From Paenibacillus mendelii (GTDB lineage: Bacteria > Bacillota > Bacilli > Paenibacillales > Paenibacillaceae), in contig NZ_JANHOF010000002.1 in NCBI RefSeq assembly GCF_024498075.1, positions 726,431 to 790,430 of the forward strand: 64,000 bases of DNA, in the 5' to 3' direction. Both the position numbers and the translations under genes were made by a program. The notes beneath the pieces are model-generated. The model worked only from the letters and a program-made list of their open reading frames with translations. It did not search any database and was not told the origin of the DNA. Below, one piece after another: positions 1 to 8,498 of the stretch. Numbering within the stretch: position 1 is the stretch's first letter; each line of letters begins with the position of its first letter.

Positions 1-1
1 T

Positions 2-1489
2 TTTGCACAAATGACGACTAGCCGCATCCTGTTCGATTTGCGGGGCAAGCTGTACGGCCATCTTCAGAAATTATCGATCCGTTATTTTCAAAACCGGAAG
101 TCCGGAGAAATTATTTCACGCATGATGAATGATGCGGAACAGACGAAGTCGCTTGTCGAGACCGGATTGATGAACATTTGGCTCGATATGTTCACACTCA
201 CCGTTGCCCTCATCATCATGTTCCAGATGAACGCGGTGCTTACACTGGTGGCGATCATCATCCTGCCCTTCTACGCCATCGCCGTCAAGAAGCTGTATAA
301 ACGGCTGCGGGACTACTCACGTTCAAGGTCGCAATCACTTGCCGAGATGCAAGGTTACTTGAATGAGCATGTGAACGGCATTCCAGTCGTGAAGAGCTTC
401 ACACTGGAGACTCACGAGGAGAACCAATTCAGAAATCGCAATGCAACGTTTCTTCAGAAGGCGCTTGCGCTCACGCGGTGGAATGCGCTGACACAATCGA
501 TCATCAACACCTTGACTGAAATCGCACCCTTGCTCGTGCTGGCGTATGGGGGCTATTTGGTTGCACTCGGGGATCTCACAATCGGCGCCTTCGTGGCCTT
601 CTACAGCTACTTGGACCGTCTCTATTCCCCGCTTCGCAGGCTCGTCAACGCTTCAACCGAGCTCACTCAAGCTTCGGCATCACTCGAACGGGTCATGGAG
701 CTTATGCATGAGACGCCGGAGATTCAAGATCAATCCGGTGCGAAGGAGCTTCGGGATGTGCGCGGCGAAATTGAGTTCCGCGGCGTGTCCTTCCGCTATC
801 TGGAGGATGGGGAATGGGTGCTGCGGGGGATCGACCTAAATATCCCTCACGGCCAGACCGTTGCGCTTGTCGGGATGAGCGGCGGCGGCAAATCATCGCT
901 CGTTAGCCTGCTCGCCCGCTTTTACGATATCCAAGAAGGATCCATTACGATTGACGGGCGGGATATACGGTCGGTTACCCAGCATAGTTTGCGCGCTCAG
1001 ATCGGCATGGTACTACAGGACAGTATTCTGTTCAGCGGAAGTGTGCGGGATAATATTTTGCTCGGAAGCCCCGGGGCTTCGGAAGAATCCATGATGGATG
1101 CCGCAAGACAGGCTAATGCGCATGATTTCATTATGTCGCTTCCGGGCGGCTATGACACCGAGATTGGCGAGCGGGGTGTTAAGCTCTCGGGCGGGCAGAA
1201 GCAGCGTATCTCTATCGCGCGGGTCTTCCTCAAGAATCCCGCTATTCTCGTGCTTGATGAAGCCACCTCGGCTCTTGATCTGGAGTCCGAGCATGCGATT
1301 CAAGAATCGCTTGGAGCGCTCTCGCGGGATCGCACGACGCTCATCGTGGCTCATCGTCTTTCTACAATTACCCATGCGGATACCATTGTTGTGGTTGAGC
1401 ACGGGTCGATCGTCGAGCAAGGTACGCATGAGGAGCTTATGGCCATAGACGGCGCATATGCAAGACTGTATAACGTACAGCATCTCTAG
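2..1489 (+). CDS. ABC exporter, fused permease and ATPase, 5' truncated by window edge
   Basis: Half-transporter of the lipid A/multidrug exporter (ABCB-like) type, probably working as a dimer in the membrane to export a lipid, peptide or drug. The open frame runs to the window edge, so the first membrane helices are missing; the ATG at 11 lies in the usual loop after helix 2 and is probably internal. Counting from that ATG, an ABC membrane domain with helices near 55-95 and 165-200 is followed by an ATPase with Walker A GMSGGGKSS (288-296), signature LSGGQ (392-396), Walker B ILVLDE (412-417) and an H-loop in IVAHRLST. All nucleotide-binding motifs are intact. The substrate cannot be told. 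It converges on yutD with a shared terminator between them. Confidence 0.93.
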   Translation, partial: FAQMTTSRILFDLRGKLYGHLQKLSIRYFQNRKSGEIISRMMNDAEQTKSLVETGLMNIWLDMFTLTVALIIMFQMNAVLTLVAIIILPFYAIAVKKLYKRLRDYSRSRSQSLAEMQGYLNEHVNGIPVVKSFTLETHEENQFRNRNATFLQKALALTRWNALTQSIINTLTEIAPLLVLAYGGYLVALGDLTIGAFVAFYSYLDRLYSPLRRLVNASTELTQASASLERVMELMHETPEIQDQSGAKELRDVRGEIEFRGVSFRYLEDGEWVLRGIDLNIPHGQTVALVGMSGGGKSSLVSLLARFYDIQEGSITIDGRDIRSVTQHSLRAQIGMVLQDSILFSGSVRDNILLGSPGASEESMMDAARQANAHDFIMSLPGGYDTEIGERGVKLSGGQKQRISIARVFLKNPAILVLDEATSALDLESEHAIQESLGALSRDRTTLIVAHRLSTITHADTIVVVEHGSIVEQGTHEELMAIDGAYARLYNVQHL

Positions 1490-1534
1490 CTGGCTGCCAT
1501 GATCAGCGTTTATCCGTAATAGTGCAATGCAAAA

Positions 1535-1571
1535 AAAGTGGCGGTGCAGAACTAATCTGCACCGCCACTTT
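1535..1571. terminator. Bidirectional rho-independent terminator
   Basis: A perfect 16-bp stem (1535-1550 with 1556-1571) and a 5-nt loop, preceded by an A-run on the left and followed by a short T-run. It lies between the converging ABC exporter and yutD genes and can serve both. Confidence 0.85.
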
Positions 1572-1583
1572 CCATTCCAACGC

Positions 1584-2345
1584 TTAGCTCTTTGAACCTC
1601 CGGGTTCTTTGCCCCGAGGAGCCGGTGTTTCTGATGCTGCCGCCACAGGAGCCTTAGCAGACGCAAACGGGGGCTTCTTCGGACGCTGTCCTTGGTGCGG
1701 ACGCTCGCCTGCATGTGACGCTCCGTGGTGCTGGCGGGAAGGCCGCGCTCCCTCCTTGTCATGCTCTTTATCCCGGTCCTTAGGGAGCGGCTTACGGCCG
1801 CTGCCGGACGTCTCTTTATCGGAATCACGGTTGTGGTCCTTGCGATTCGGCTGCGAACGCGTGTAATCCTTCCGCTGATCACGCGGATTACGTGGAACAG
1901 CCCGGATATGCTCGCGCTTCACGACGACTTCGCCTTCTGCTGCTGCAGCTACAGGAGCTGCAGTTCCATCATAGGCGACCTCACCATCCTCATTCTCGCC
2001 ATCGGACCGTTCAGGATCCGGAAACTCGAACACATCCAAATCGATGTCGTCCTCGCCGCCTTCCTGCCTTCCGCCAGGCTGCTTCAGAAGTACGAAATAG
2101 GCGCAGCCGAAGTTGCAGTATTCGTTAATGTAATCGACCAAACCCGAAATGGTGCTGCCCGGTGTTGCTTTCGGGTGATTATCGCGAAAGAACCCTTTTA
2201 GCCGCAGTTGATTGTAGCCCCAGTCGCCGATGACGTAATCATAACGTTCCAGCACGTCGCTGTAACGGTCGCGGAACGCCTCGGGATTCCATCCGTTTTT
2301 GTGATCTTGAACAAGTTCATAGGATCTCCCGCCGATATGGATCAA
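1584..2345 (-). CDS. yutD: YutD family protein with a long charged C-terminal extension
   Basis: The first 95 or so residues match the YutD/DUF1027 family, a conserved Firmicute protein of unknown function (pattern GGRSYELVQDHKNGWN, then YDYVIGDWGYNQLRLKGFF and a FGCAYFVL segment). The rest, residues 95-253, is a low-complexity acidic then Arg/Lys/Asp/Pro-rich tail that looks disordered; from memory, Bacillus YutD is only about 100 aa, so the tail is an addition. The start is TTG: an in-frame TGA lies 9 nt upstream, so no earlier start is possible, and an AAGGAG sits about 12 nt before it. It follows lipA with a 19-nt gap, so the two are probably cotranscribed. Confidence 0.85.
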   Translation of the reverse strand: MIHIGGRSYELVQDHKNGWNPEAFRDRYSDVLERYDYVIGDWGYNQLRLKGFFRDNHPKATPGSTISGLVDYINEYCNFGCAYFVLLKQPGGRQEGGEDDIDLDVFEFPDPERSDGENEDGEVAYDGTAAPVAAAAEGEVVVKREHIRAVPRNPRDQRKDYTRSQPNRKDHNRDSDKETSGSGRKPLPKDRDKEHDKEGARPSRQHHGASHAGERPHQGQRPKKPPFASAKAPVAAASETPAPRGKEPGGSKS

Positions 2346-2364
2346 AGCTGTTTGTCACTCCTTC

Positions 2365-3258
2365 TCACATAGAGGCCGTTTTTGCCTGGGTTGCTGACTG
2401 TACTTGCTGATGTGCATGATATGAGCTGCGAACGAGCGGCCCGGATTCAACGTGGCTGAAGCCGCGCCGCAATCCTTCTTCTTTTAATTTGGCAAATTCA
2501 TCCGGATGGACATAACGATCGATAGGCAGATGATTCGGTGTCGGCTGCAAATATTGACCCAATGTCAGAATATCGCAGTCCACAGCGCGCAAATCGTCCA
2601 TCGCTTCCAAAATTTCCTCGTAGGTTTCGCCCACGCCAAGCATGATGCTTGATTTGGTCGGGATATTAGGCTTCATCGCTTTGGCTTGTTGAAGCAGCTC
2701 GAGTGAACGGGCATACTTGGCTTTCGCGCGGACGCGGTTAGAAAGCCGCTTCACAGTCTCTATATTATGATTCAGAATATCCGGCTTGGCATCCATAACC
2801 GTTTGAAGTGCTTCCCAGTTGCCCATGAAATCAGGAATGAGCACTTCTACGCTGCAGAGCGGCAGTTCTTTACGAATCGCCTTGATCGTTGCCGCGAAGA
2901 TCGAAGCCCCGCCGTCCGCCAAATCGTCGCGTGCCACGGACGTTACAACGCAATGCTGAAGTCCCATCTGCTGCGCCGCTTCCGCGACACGTTCCGGCTC
3001 CTGCAGGTCAAGCTCGGTCGGCATTCCCGTCTTCACCGCGCAGAAGCGGCAAGCACGGGTACAAATGTCACCCAATATCATAAAGGTTGCCGTACGGTTG
3101 GCCCAGCATTCATAAATGTTCGGACAGCGAGCTTCCTCACATACCGTATGCAACTTCTTGGAACTCATCATATCTTTAATCTCGGCGTAGTTGCCGCTGG
3201 TCGTTAATTTAATTTTAAGCCAGTCCGGTTTGCGCTCCGGCTGCTGCACGGTCTTCAT
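2365..3258 (-). CDS. lipA: Lipoyl synthase
   Basis: Radical-SAM enzyme that inserts two sulfurs into protein-bound octanoyl groups to make the lipoyl cofactor of 2-oxoacid dehydrogenases and the glycine cleavage system. Both iron-sulfur cluster motifs are visible: the auxiliary cluster cysteines C40, C45 and C51 ([12 protein letters not shown]) and the radical-SAM cysteines C66, C70 and C73 (CTRACRFC). The family C-terminal RSSYHA motif is present. Length 297 aa is normal. It is divergent from lytH and directly upstream of yutD, the same arrangement as I recall in B. subtilis. Confidence 0.97.
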   Translation of the reverse strand: MKTVQQPERKPDWLKIKLTTSGNYAEIKDMMSSKKLHTVCEEARCPNIYECWANRTATFMILGDICTRACRFCAVKTGMPTELDLQEPERVAEAAQQMGLQHCVVTSVARDDLADGGASIFAATIKAIRKELPLCSVEVLIPDFMGNWEALQTVMDAKPDILNHNIETVKRLSNRVRAKAKYARSLELLQQAKAMKPNIPTKSSIMLGVGETYEEILEAMDDLRAVDCDILTLGQYLQPTPNHLPIDRYVHPDEFAKLKEEGLRRGFSHVESGPLVRSSYHAHQQVQSATQAKTASM

Positions 3259-3370
3259 GAGGCATACCTACTTTCTGTACTTTCCTGCGTCTTATTATAG
3301 CACGTTTCGGATAAAAACCAATGATTTTGAAGATGATACGGGTGAACGTTTCTTCCTAGAGGTGACCTTA

Positions 3371-4447
3371 ATGAAATGCACCCGAATTCGCTGCACCATG
3401 CTTCTTGCTTGCACGATTGGCTTGCTGCCATCGCTAGGCTTAGGCATCGGAGCCGCTCATGCAAAGGCCTTGCAGGCTCCCTCCAAGGACCCTGTCTACC
3501 GCGCCGCGGGCAGTACAAATACGACGAATAAAGGCCAAGCGTTCGACAAACGCAGGGAGCTCTTCGACCAGATGAGCGCCATAACCGGCGTCCCCTGGTA
3601 TAGGCTTGCAGCTATCGATCAATATGAGCGCACGATGACGAAGGCCCGCTCGAAAACCCGGCAGCAGCTTGGGGAATGGCTTGGCATCTACATGACACCT
3701 GCCCAATGGGCGGGCCAATTGAACCCTGATGATGAAGATCAATTTCCTTTATCCATCCGCTGGTTCAGCGGCTCCGGCAAAGATGGTGACGGCGACGGTC
3801 TAGCCGTTCGCACCAGCGACGCCGACCTGCTCTATGCTGTCGCAAGCCATCTCATGAATTTCGGCCCGGCCGAAGATGATTTTTCAATCGGCGTATGGCA
3901 GTATTATCACAACACGCGAGCCGTTCAACGAATTCGCCAGTTTTCTCGTATCTATGCCGCTTACGGCCAGCTCGACCTGTTCGAGCATGCCTTTCCTGTC
4001 CCGGTAGGTAATAATTACTCGTACAAAGGAACCTGGGGCACGAAACGCAGCTGGGGCGGATACCGGATCCACGAGGGAACTGACATTTTCGCAAATCATG
4101 GCGTACCTGTGCGCAGCACCTGCTACGGAATCGTTGAGGTAAAAGGCTGGAATCCTTACGGGGGCTGGCGTCTGGGAATCCGGGACTTGAACAATGTGTA
4201 TCACTATTACGGCCATCTTTCAGGCTATGATAAGACTGTCGCGGTGGGTACGATTGTTAAGCCCGGACAGACGGTTGGCTGGGTCGGAAGCTCCGGCTAC
4301 GGAAAGCCCGGCACGCAGGGGAAATTCCCTCCGCATCTTCACTATGGCGTCTACCGCGACCGTGGCTTGATCGAATGGTCGTTCGACCCGTATCCTATGC
4401 TGCGTCAATGGGAGAGCGAAGAACGCAAACGGCTCAAACGGAATTAA
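3371..4447 (+). CDS. lytH: M23 peptidase, LytH-type sporulation L-Ala-D-Glu endopeptidase
   Basis: Secreted zinc peptidase expected to trim cortex peptide side chains to L-Ala late in sporulation, the role of B. subtilis LytH. A signal peptide covers about residues 1-32 (MKCTRIR then a hydrophobic core ending AHA). The C-terminal M23 (LytM) domain has the zinc motifs HEGTD (H234, D238) and HLH (H322, H324). The open frame extends upstream, but the ATG at 3371 is chosen because AGAGGTGA lies 7-8 nt before it and the signal peptide begins there. It is divergent from lipA and converges on yunB, as in B. subtilis. 358 aa. Confidence 0.9.
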   Translation: MKCTRIRCTMLLACTIGLLPSLGLGIGAAHAKALQAPSKDPVYRAAGSTNTTNKGQAFDKRRELFDQMSAITGVPWYRLAAIDQYERTMTKARSKTRQQLGEWLGIYMTPAQWAGQLNPDDEDQFPLSIRWFSGSGKDGDGDGLAVRTSDADLLYAVASHLMNFGPAEDDFSIGVWQYYHNTRAVQRIRQFSRIYAAYGQLDLFEHAFPVPVGNNYSYKGTWGTKRSWGGYRIHEGTDIFANHGVPVRSTCYGIVEVKGWNPYGGWRLGIRDLNNVYHYYGHLSGYDKTVAVGTIVKPGQTVGWVGSSGYGKPGTQGKFPPHLHYGVYRDRGLIEWSFDPYPMLRQWESEERKRLKRN

Positions 4448-4490
4448 AGCAAGCAAGCCGTAAACCAGACCGCTTAAGACCCCAACACGG

Positions 4491-4536
4491 AAGGAACGGC
4501 AGCAGAGCACAACCTTGAGCTCTGCAGCCGTTCCTT
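4491..4536 (+). terminator. Rho-independent terminator of lytH
   Basis: A 10-bp lower stem and a 7-bp upper stem separated by one A/A mismatch (4491-4508 with 4519-4536) are followed by TTATT. The right arm touches the last base of the converging yunB stop codon, so the two genes have almost no spacer. Confidence 0.75.
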
Positions 4537-5390
4537 TATTCGTTCTCAGGCGTATTCGAATGTGGAGCTTCCCCAGCGTTTGAATTCCCATTCCCGCCTT
4601 GCTCCGTGGACAACGAATCCTCCTCCGCCGGGCTAGTCGTCACTCCGCTCTTGCCGGGCTCGATCGGCAGTGAAATATTCGGTGCTCCCGGGGCCGTTTC
4701 ACCTACTGGCTGGCCTTTATTATCGTAATAATACATCGGTACATCGCCTACAACCAGCAAATAGGAAATCGGAATCTCCGTCTCGACCAGCTCGGGCCTC
4801 GTATCAAACGGTATGATTATGGAGACCTCCGCTGTAATCCTCATATACACTTCAACCAGGATCATATTGATGCCGGCGTCCTTCTGCCTGGTGTTCAAAT
4901 CCACCTTCACGGCTCCAAGCGGCTCGAATTTGACCGGTACCCGAGGACCGTAGGAGGCGATAATCGCGCTTCCCAGCGCCTGGCCAATCGGAATATGCTC
5001 CGGAATATCGCCCAGCTTCGCCAATGTCCCTTGAACGGTTTCGATCGTCTGGGAAGTGATCCGCATATGCTCACCATAATTCAGCATAAAGCCGGAAATC
5101 TTCCCGCTTGCGTTCGTCTTCCAGTCAATCAGCTTCTCAGCCGCATCCGTTTGGTGCGCAACCTGCTCCGTTATGGATTTATTAATCGCTTGGGTAGCGA
5201 CCTGTTTAACCCTGATCATTGCAACATTCATCAGCGGATCGCGCAGGTTCCGCTCGATAAAGATAAAGAATTGGAACATCAGAAATAAGAGTACGAGCGT
5301 CACGATAAGAAACATTTTACGGCGGCTGAGCTTCCCCGTCCGCCGGCGACGACGGCTGCTGCGCCATCCTCTTCTCCCCCATCTTGACAT
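4536..5390 (-). CDS. yunB: Sporulation protein YunB
   Basis: Match to YunB, a mother-cell sporulation protein of unknown biochemical role. An Arg-rich cytoplasmic N-terminus precedes one membrane helix (roughly MFLIVTLVLLFLMFQFFIFI). Next comes the conserved region with NEAQ-like pattern AINKSITEQV, then GEHMRITSQTIETVQ, IPIGQALGS, and the C-terminal IPFDTRPE and ISYLLVVGDVPMYYY segments. The last 60 or so residues are a Pro/Ser/Gly/Glu-rich tail. The longer frame to 5453 exists, but the ATG at 5390 has AAGGGGGG six bases upstream and is preferred (284 aa). It converges on lytH, as in B. subtilis. Confidence 0.88.
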   Translation of the reverse strand: MSRWGRRGWRSSRRRRRTGKLSRRKMFLIVTLVLLFLMFQFFIFIERNLRDPLMNVAMIRVKQVATQAINKSITEQVAHQTDAAEKLIDWKTNASGKISGFMLNYGEHMRITSQTIETVQGTLAKLGDIPEHIPIGQALGSAIIASYGPRVPVKFEPLGAVKVDLNTRQKDAGINMILVEVYMRITAEVSIIIPFDTRPELVETEIPISYLLVVGDVPMYYYDNKGQPVGETAPGAPNISLPIEPGKSGVTTSPAEEDSLSTEQGGNGNSNAGEAPHSNTPENE

Positions 5391-5665
5391 GCAGCGCCCC
5401 CCTTCCACACTTCGTCCGCATCCCCTTTCCAAGCTTATGCAGTGTCCGTCCAAAAAAGAAGAAGCACCATTCAGTGAGGGTGGTCAGTTCCGCGGCGAGC
5501 GATGAAGAGAAGCCTAACCTTTCGTCTTCTTCCGGTTAATGATTCCCGGCTTCAATCCGGCTGACACTGTTCCTAACCAGCCCTAATACATCATTGAACT
5601 TGCCTGGCAGTCCATCGTCCGTCTCGGTCATTTGCAGCAGGTTAACTAGGTCGCGCTGCTGTCCT

Positions 5666-5983
5666 AACATCATCGTTCAGGCGGAAGGCCTGACGATCCT
5701 GTATGCGGGGAATACGGCGCTGTTCTCGGATATGAAAATGATTGGCGACCGCCATCTGATCGATATCGTTTTCCTGTCGATCGGGGACCACTTCACGATG
5801 GGACCGGGCGACGCGCTGCCAGCTGCCGATTGGTACGGCGCGAAGCTCGTCGTCCTGGTCTACAATTCGTTCCCCCGCGATCCGCCAGGATGCCAAAGCA
5901 TTTCGAACGCCGCCTGGAGGCGCGTGCTCTCCTCGGGGGTGACGCTCGAGGTTACGAAGGAGCGATTGTAACCCCCGGCAAAA
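5666..5983 (+). pseudogene. Decayed fragment of a UPF0173 metallo-beta-lactamase-fold hydrolase
   Basis: The translated piece NIIVQAEGLTILYAGNTALF, then SDMKMIGD, FLSIGDHFTMGP and WYGAKLVV, is plainly the C-terminal half of the UPF0173 hydrolase family. The reading then needs two frame changes: AIRQDAKAF is read in a second frame near 5880-5905, and FERRLEARALLGGDA with YEGAIVTPGK in a third up to about 5983. The N-terminal half with the metal-binding HxHxDH motif is absent. No start codon or ribosome binding site fits. This is a gene remnant at the left border of the glycan locus. Confidence 0.8.
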
Positions 5984-5989
5984 TACAAA

Positions 5990-6023
5990 AGGAATCCGCG
6001 GCGACGACTCGCCGCGGATTCCT
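5990..6023 (-). terminator. Terminator of the GH130-like gene
   Basis: A perfect 15-bp GC-rich stem (5990-6004 with 6009-6023) with a 4-nt loop. Read on the minus strand it is followed by TTTTGTATTTT, and it lies about 50 nt after the stop of the GH130-like gene. Confidence 0.8.
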
Positions 6024-6075
6024 CTCTTCAACGCCAATGCCGAGCTTGCCCGCCTAGAGCCGATCAAGCCGTTCC

Positions 6076-7266
6076 CTACCCATACTTTTGCTTGGCGTCA
6101 GCCAGGGCGAGGCAAGTATATACTTCGCTGCCACCGTAATAAGCCATCCACTGGCCTTCATGCCGAGTCATGCCCGTGAAGAAAATCGTGTCCCGGAAGT
6201 AGGAGATGATCTCGTCCGGATTCGCGGCACTGCGGGCATCCTCCCAAGGATACCTCTCTTCCGCGATCAGGACCGGGCGAGGCAACCATGCAAGGGCCTG
6301 TTCCGGATTGCTTTTGGTTAAGAACACCTCGCCGACGGCGTAGAAATGCCCCGTATGATGCCCGCCCGTGAAGAGCAGAATTCCGTCCGGATGCGCGTCG
6401 CTGTAATCCGCCAGAGCGAAGCAGCCTTCGCCGCCAGGCCAGAATTCGCTCATTTCGCGAGATTCCCAATGAATGAGATCGTCGGAGTACGCGATCAGGC
6501 CGTCGTTGACGTACATGACGAACTTGCCATTCGCGCGAACCGCCTCGTTGTCCGGATTCTGCAGCACGCACGGATTGCGGTGAATCCTCGTCGCCTCGGG
6601 GAAAGCCAATCCGACCTTCACCCAATGAAGCAGATCCTTGGACGTCGCGATAAAGACGCCGTTTCCCTTGGGATTGGAGAAATCTCTCCAGTCCCACTTG
6701 TTGCAGTACAGGTAGTAGGTGTCCTCATGCTTAACGACGCACACGTCCTCGAAGCTAAAATCCTCGTCTTCGCCTCGACGGAACAACTGGCCGCATCCCG
6801 CTGCGCGTTCGAAATGAATGCCGTCCGAACTTACCGCGACGCCGATATCGCAAATATAATCCATGGCGCCCATATCCGTTAAGCCTTCTTCCGCCCCGCC
6901 CCAATAATCCTCGCGCAGCGGTTCTTCGCCGCGGTAAATATAATAAAACTTCCCGTCTTTGCGCACGACGGACCCGTTATGCACGCCTCCGCCGAAACGG
7001 CCCCGGTCCCAGCCTTCTTCCGCCGGAGCGAAAATCGGATTGCTCTCGTACTTGCGGAAAGGGCCGATCGCCCAATCCGGAAGCCGGTAGGATGCTTCGT
7101 CTACCGATTCTTCGGAGAATCCGCCCCAATATTTCTCTACATTATATTGCGTCGCTTCGTACATCTCCTTCTGGTACGTCTTTCCCCCGCCCTGCCAAGC
7201 AAAAAATCCATCCCCGAAAAAAGCTTTGCGGTCTTCGTCCTTTGGCTTCTCCGCTTCGTCGCTCAT
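6076..7266 (-). CDS. GH130-like glycosidase or glycoside phosphorylase
   Basis: Predicted five-bladed beta-propeller enzyme. GH130 members cleave beta-mannosides, often by phosphorolysis. Repeated blade patterns are visible: KYESNPIF, VHNGSVVRKDGKFYYIYRG, IGVAVSSDGIHFE, FEDVCVVKHEDTYYLYC, FIATSKDLLHW, and the last blade MAYYGGSEVYTCLA. The family's usual EDPR motif with the catalytic Asp is replaced by EDVC (Asp174), so it is a divergent member and the substrate is open. The frame is open to 7458, but the ATG at 7266 has GGGGAGG 8 nt upstream (396 aa). There is no signal peptide, so it is probably cytosolic and acts on imported oligosaccharides. It lies after yesN but is separated by 185 nt. 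Confidence 0.75.
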   Translation of the reverse strand: MSDEAEKPKDEDRKAFFGDGFFAWQGGGKTYQKEMYEATQYNVEKYWGGFSEESVDEASYRLPDWAIGPFRKYESNPIFAPAEEGWDRGRFGGGVHNGSVVRKDGKFYYIYRGEEPLREDYWGGAEEGLTDMGAMDYICDIGVAVSSDGIHFERAAGCGQLFRRGEDEDFSFEDVCVVKHEDTYYLYCNKWDWRDFSNPKGNGVFIATSKDLLHWVKVGLAFPEATRIHRNPCVLQNPDNEAVRANGKFVMYVNDGLIAYSDDLIHWESREMSEFWPGGEGCFALADYSDAHPDGILLFTGGHHTGHFYAVGEVFLTKSNPEQALAWLPRPVLIAEERYPWEDARSAANPDEIISYFRDTIFFTGMTRHEGQWMAYYGGSEVYTCLALADAKQKYG

Positions 7267-7451
7267 TGCAATTGCCTCCCCGATTCGTGTTGCCTTCATT
7301 ATAAGATGGAAAACAACCCGATCGTTACGCGGGCATTTGCTGTATGCGGACGGTTTTTTTCGGCCAAACGCCGCGCTCGGACAAAAAAACCACCCTCTTG
7401 AGCAAACGGATTCCTCTTTCCGTTTCGCGCGTCCCTTCTCGCGGCCCGCGG

Positions 7452-8498
7452 TCAGCATCCCCCTCGAAACAGCATGCGGTATTCGCTTGGCGTATGCCCG
7501 GTTTTCATCCGGAACACTTTGCCGAAATACTTCTCGTCATGGAAGCCCGATTGCTCCGAAACCATATAGACGGGATAATTGGTCGTTTCCAACAGCGCTC
7601 TGGCGCGTCTGATGTTGAGTTCTTGCACGTAGGTGACGAACGGAAGGCCTACGATTTCTTTGAAGCTCTTGCTGAAATAGCTGATGCTCATGTTGATGGC
7701 CTTGCAGATTTCCGCTTGCGTCAGTTTGTCGCCGGCGTGCTCGCCCAGCATGTCGATGGATTCGATAATCGAAGCCGCGACCTCTTCCGAGTACATCGTG
7801 TTGCGCAGCAGCGTTCTCCCCCGGTCGCGAACGGCTTCCACCCAGATTTTGAGTTCCGCCATCGTGCCGTTCTCCGGCAACTCCTCCGCAAGAGACCGCA
7901 AGGACGAGAGAGAAGGACAACTGACGGGCCATTGCGCAGCGCCGGCCAGCAAGGCGTTCTTCCATCCGGTCGGCTGGAAGCTCTGCAAGGATTCTCCGAG
8001 CAGGCGTTCATACAAGACTTGATCCACGATCCATTTCAATCCCCGCCAACCACGGGCGAGATGCTCTTGGGCGGCAGCCGTCTCGGCCAGCCCGCCGCCC
8101 AGTCCAGTCTGCCCGGCGGACGCGGAGAATTGCGCGGCAATCCGCTGCAGCAGCTCCAACACGGAATCGTCGTCCAATTGCGTCTTCACGATATAGTCTA
8201 CGGCGCCCAGCCGCAGGGCCTGCTGCAGGAAATCGAACTCCTGATGGCAGGTCAGCACCACCGAACGGACGTGCGGGTGGCGCTCCCTCAAGACGCGCAG
8301 CAGTTCAAGTCCTCCCATGCCGGGCATGGAGATATCCGTGAAGACGAGATCGATGCCGCTCTGTTCGATCACGCGAAGCGCCGCCTCGGCGGTCTCCGCC
8401 TCTCCCGCCAGTTCCATGCCGAAATGCGATAGCGGCAGCATGCTCAGAATCCCCCTCCGAACGAGCGGCTCATCCTCAACGATCATAGCTCTTATCAT
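7452..8498 (-). CDS. YesN-type response regulator with AraC DNA-binding domain
   Basis: Receiver domain at residues 1-120, with acidic pocket Asp9/Glu10, phosphoacceptor Asp55 (VFTDISMPG) and a conserved Lys in DYIVKTQ. The C-terminal 100 residues are an AraC/XylS double helix-turn-helix (ISYFSKSFKEIVGLPF, then NYPVYMVSEQSGFHDEKYF and the closing TPSEYR). This architecture controls carbohydrate ABC operons in Bacillota. It overlaps the upstream histidine kinase gene by 23 nt, so the two are translationally coupled partners. Likely targets are the ABC transporter and enzyme genes around it. 348 aa. Confidence 0.92.
   Translation of the reverse strand: MIRAMIVEDEPLVRRGILSMLPLSHFGMELAGEAETAEAALRVIEQSGIDLVFTDISMPGMGGLELLRVLRERHPHVRSVVLTCHQEFDFLQQALRLGAVDYIVKTQLDDDSVLELLQRIAAQFSASAGQTGLGGGLAETAAAQEHLARGWRGLKWIVDQVLYERLLGESLQSFQPTGWKNALLAGAAQWPVSCPSLSSLRSLAEELPENGTMAELKIWVEAVRDRGRTLLRNTMYSEEVAASIIESIDMLGEHAGDKLTQAEICKAINMSISYFSKSFKEIVGLPFVTYVQELNIRRARALLETTNYPVYMVSEQSGFHDEKYFGKVFRMKTGHTPSEYRMLFRGGC

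Noticed and set aside
7267-7451. Terminator between the yesN-type and GH130-like genes
   Set aside because: A 7-bp stem (about 7404-7425) exists, but the T-run is some 15 nt beyond it, so a working terminator is not supported.
7344-8432. Long plus-strand open frame opposite the yesN-type gene
   Set aside because: It mirrors the coding frame of a well-supported gene and gives an Arg/His-rich nonsense protein without a ribosome binding site; an effect of high GC codon use.
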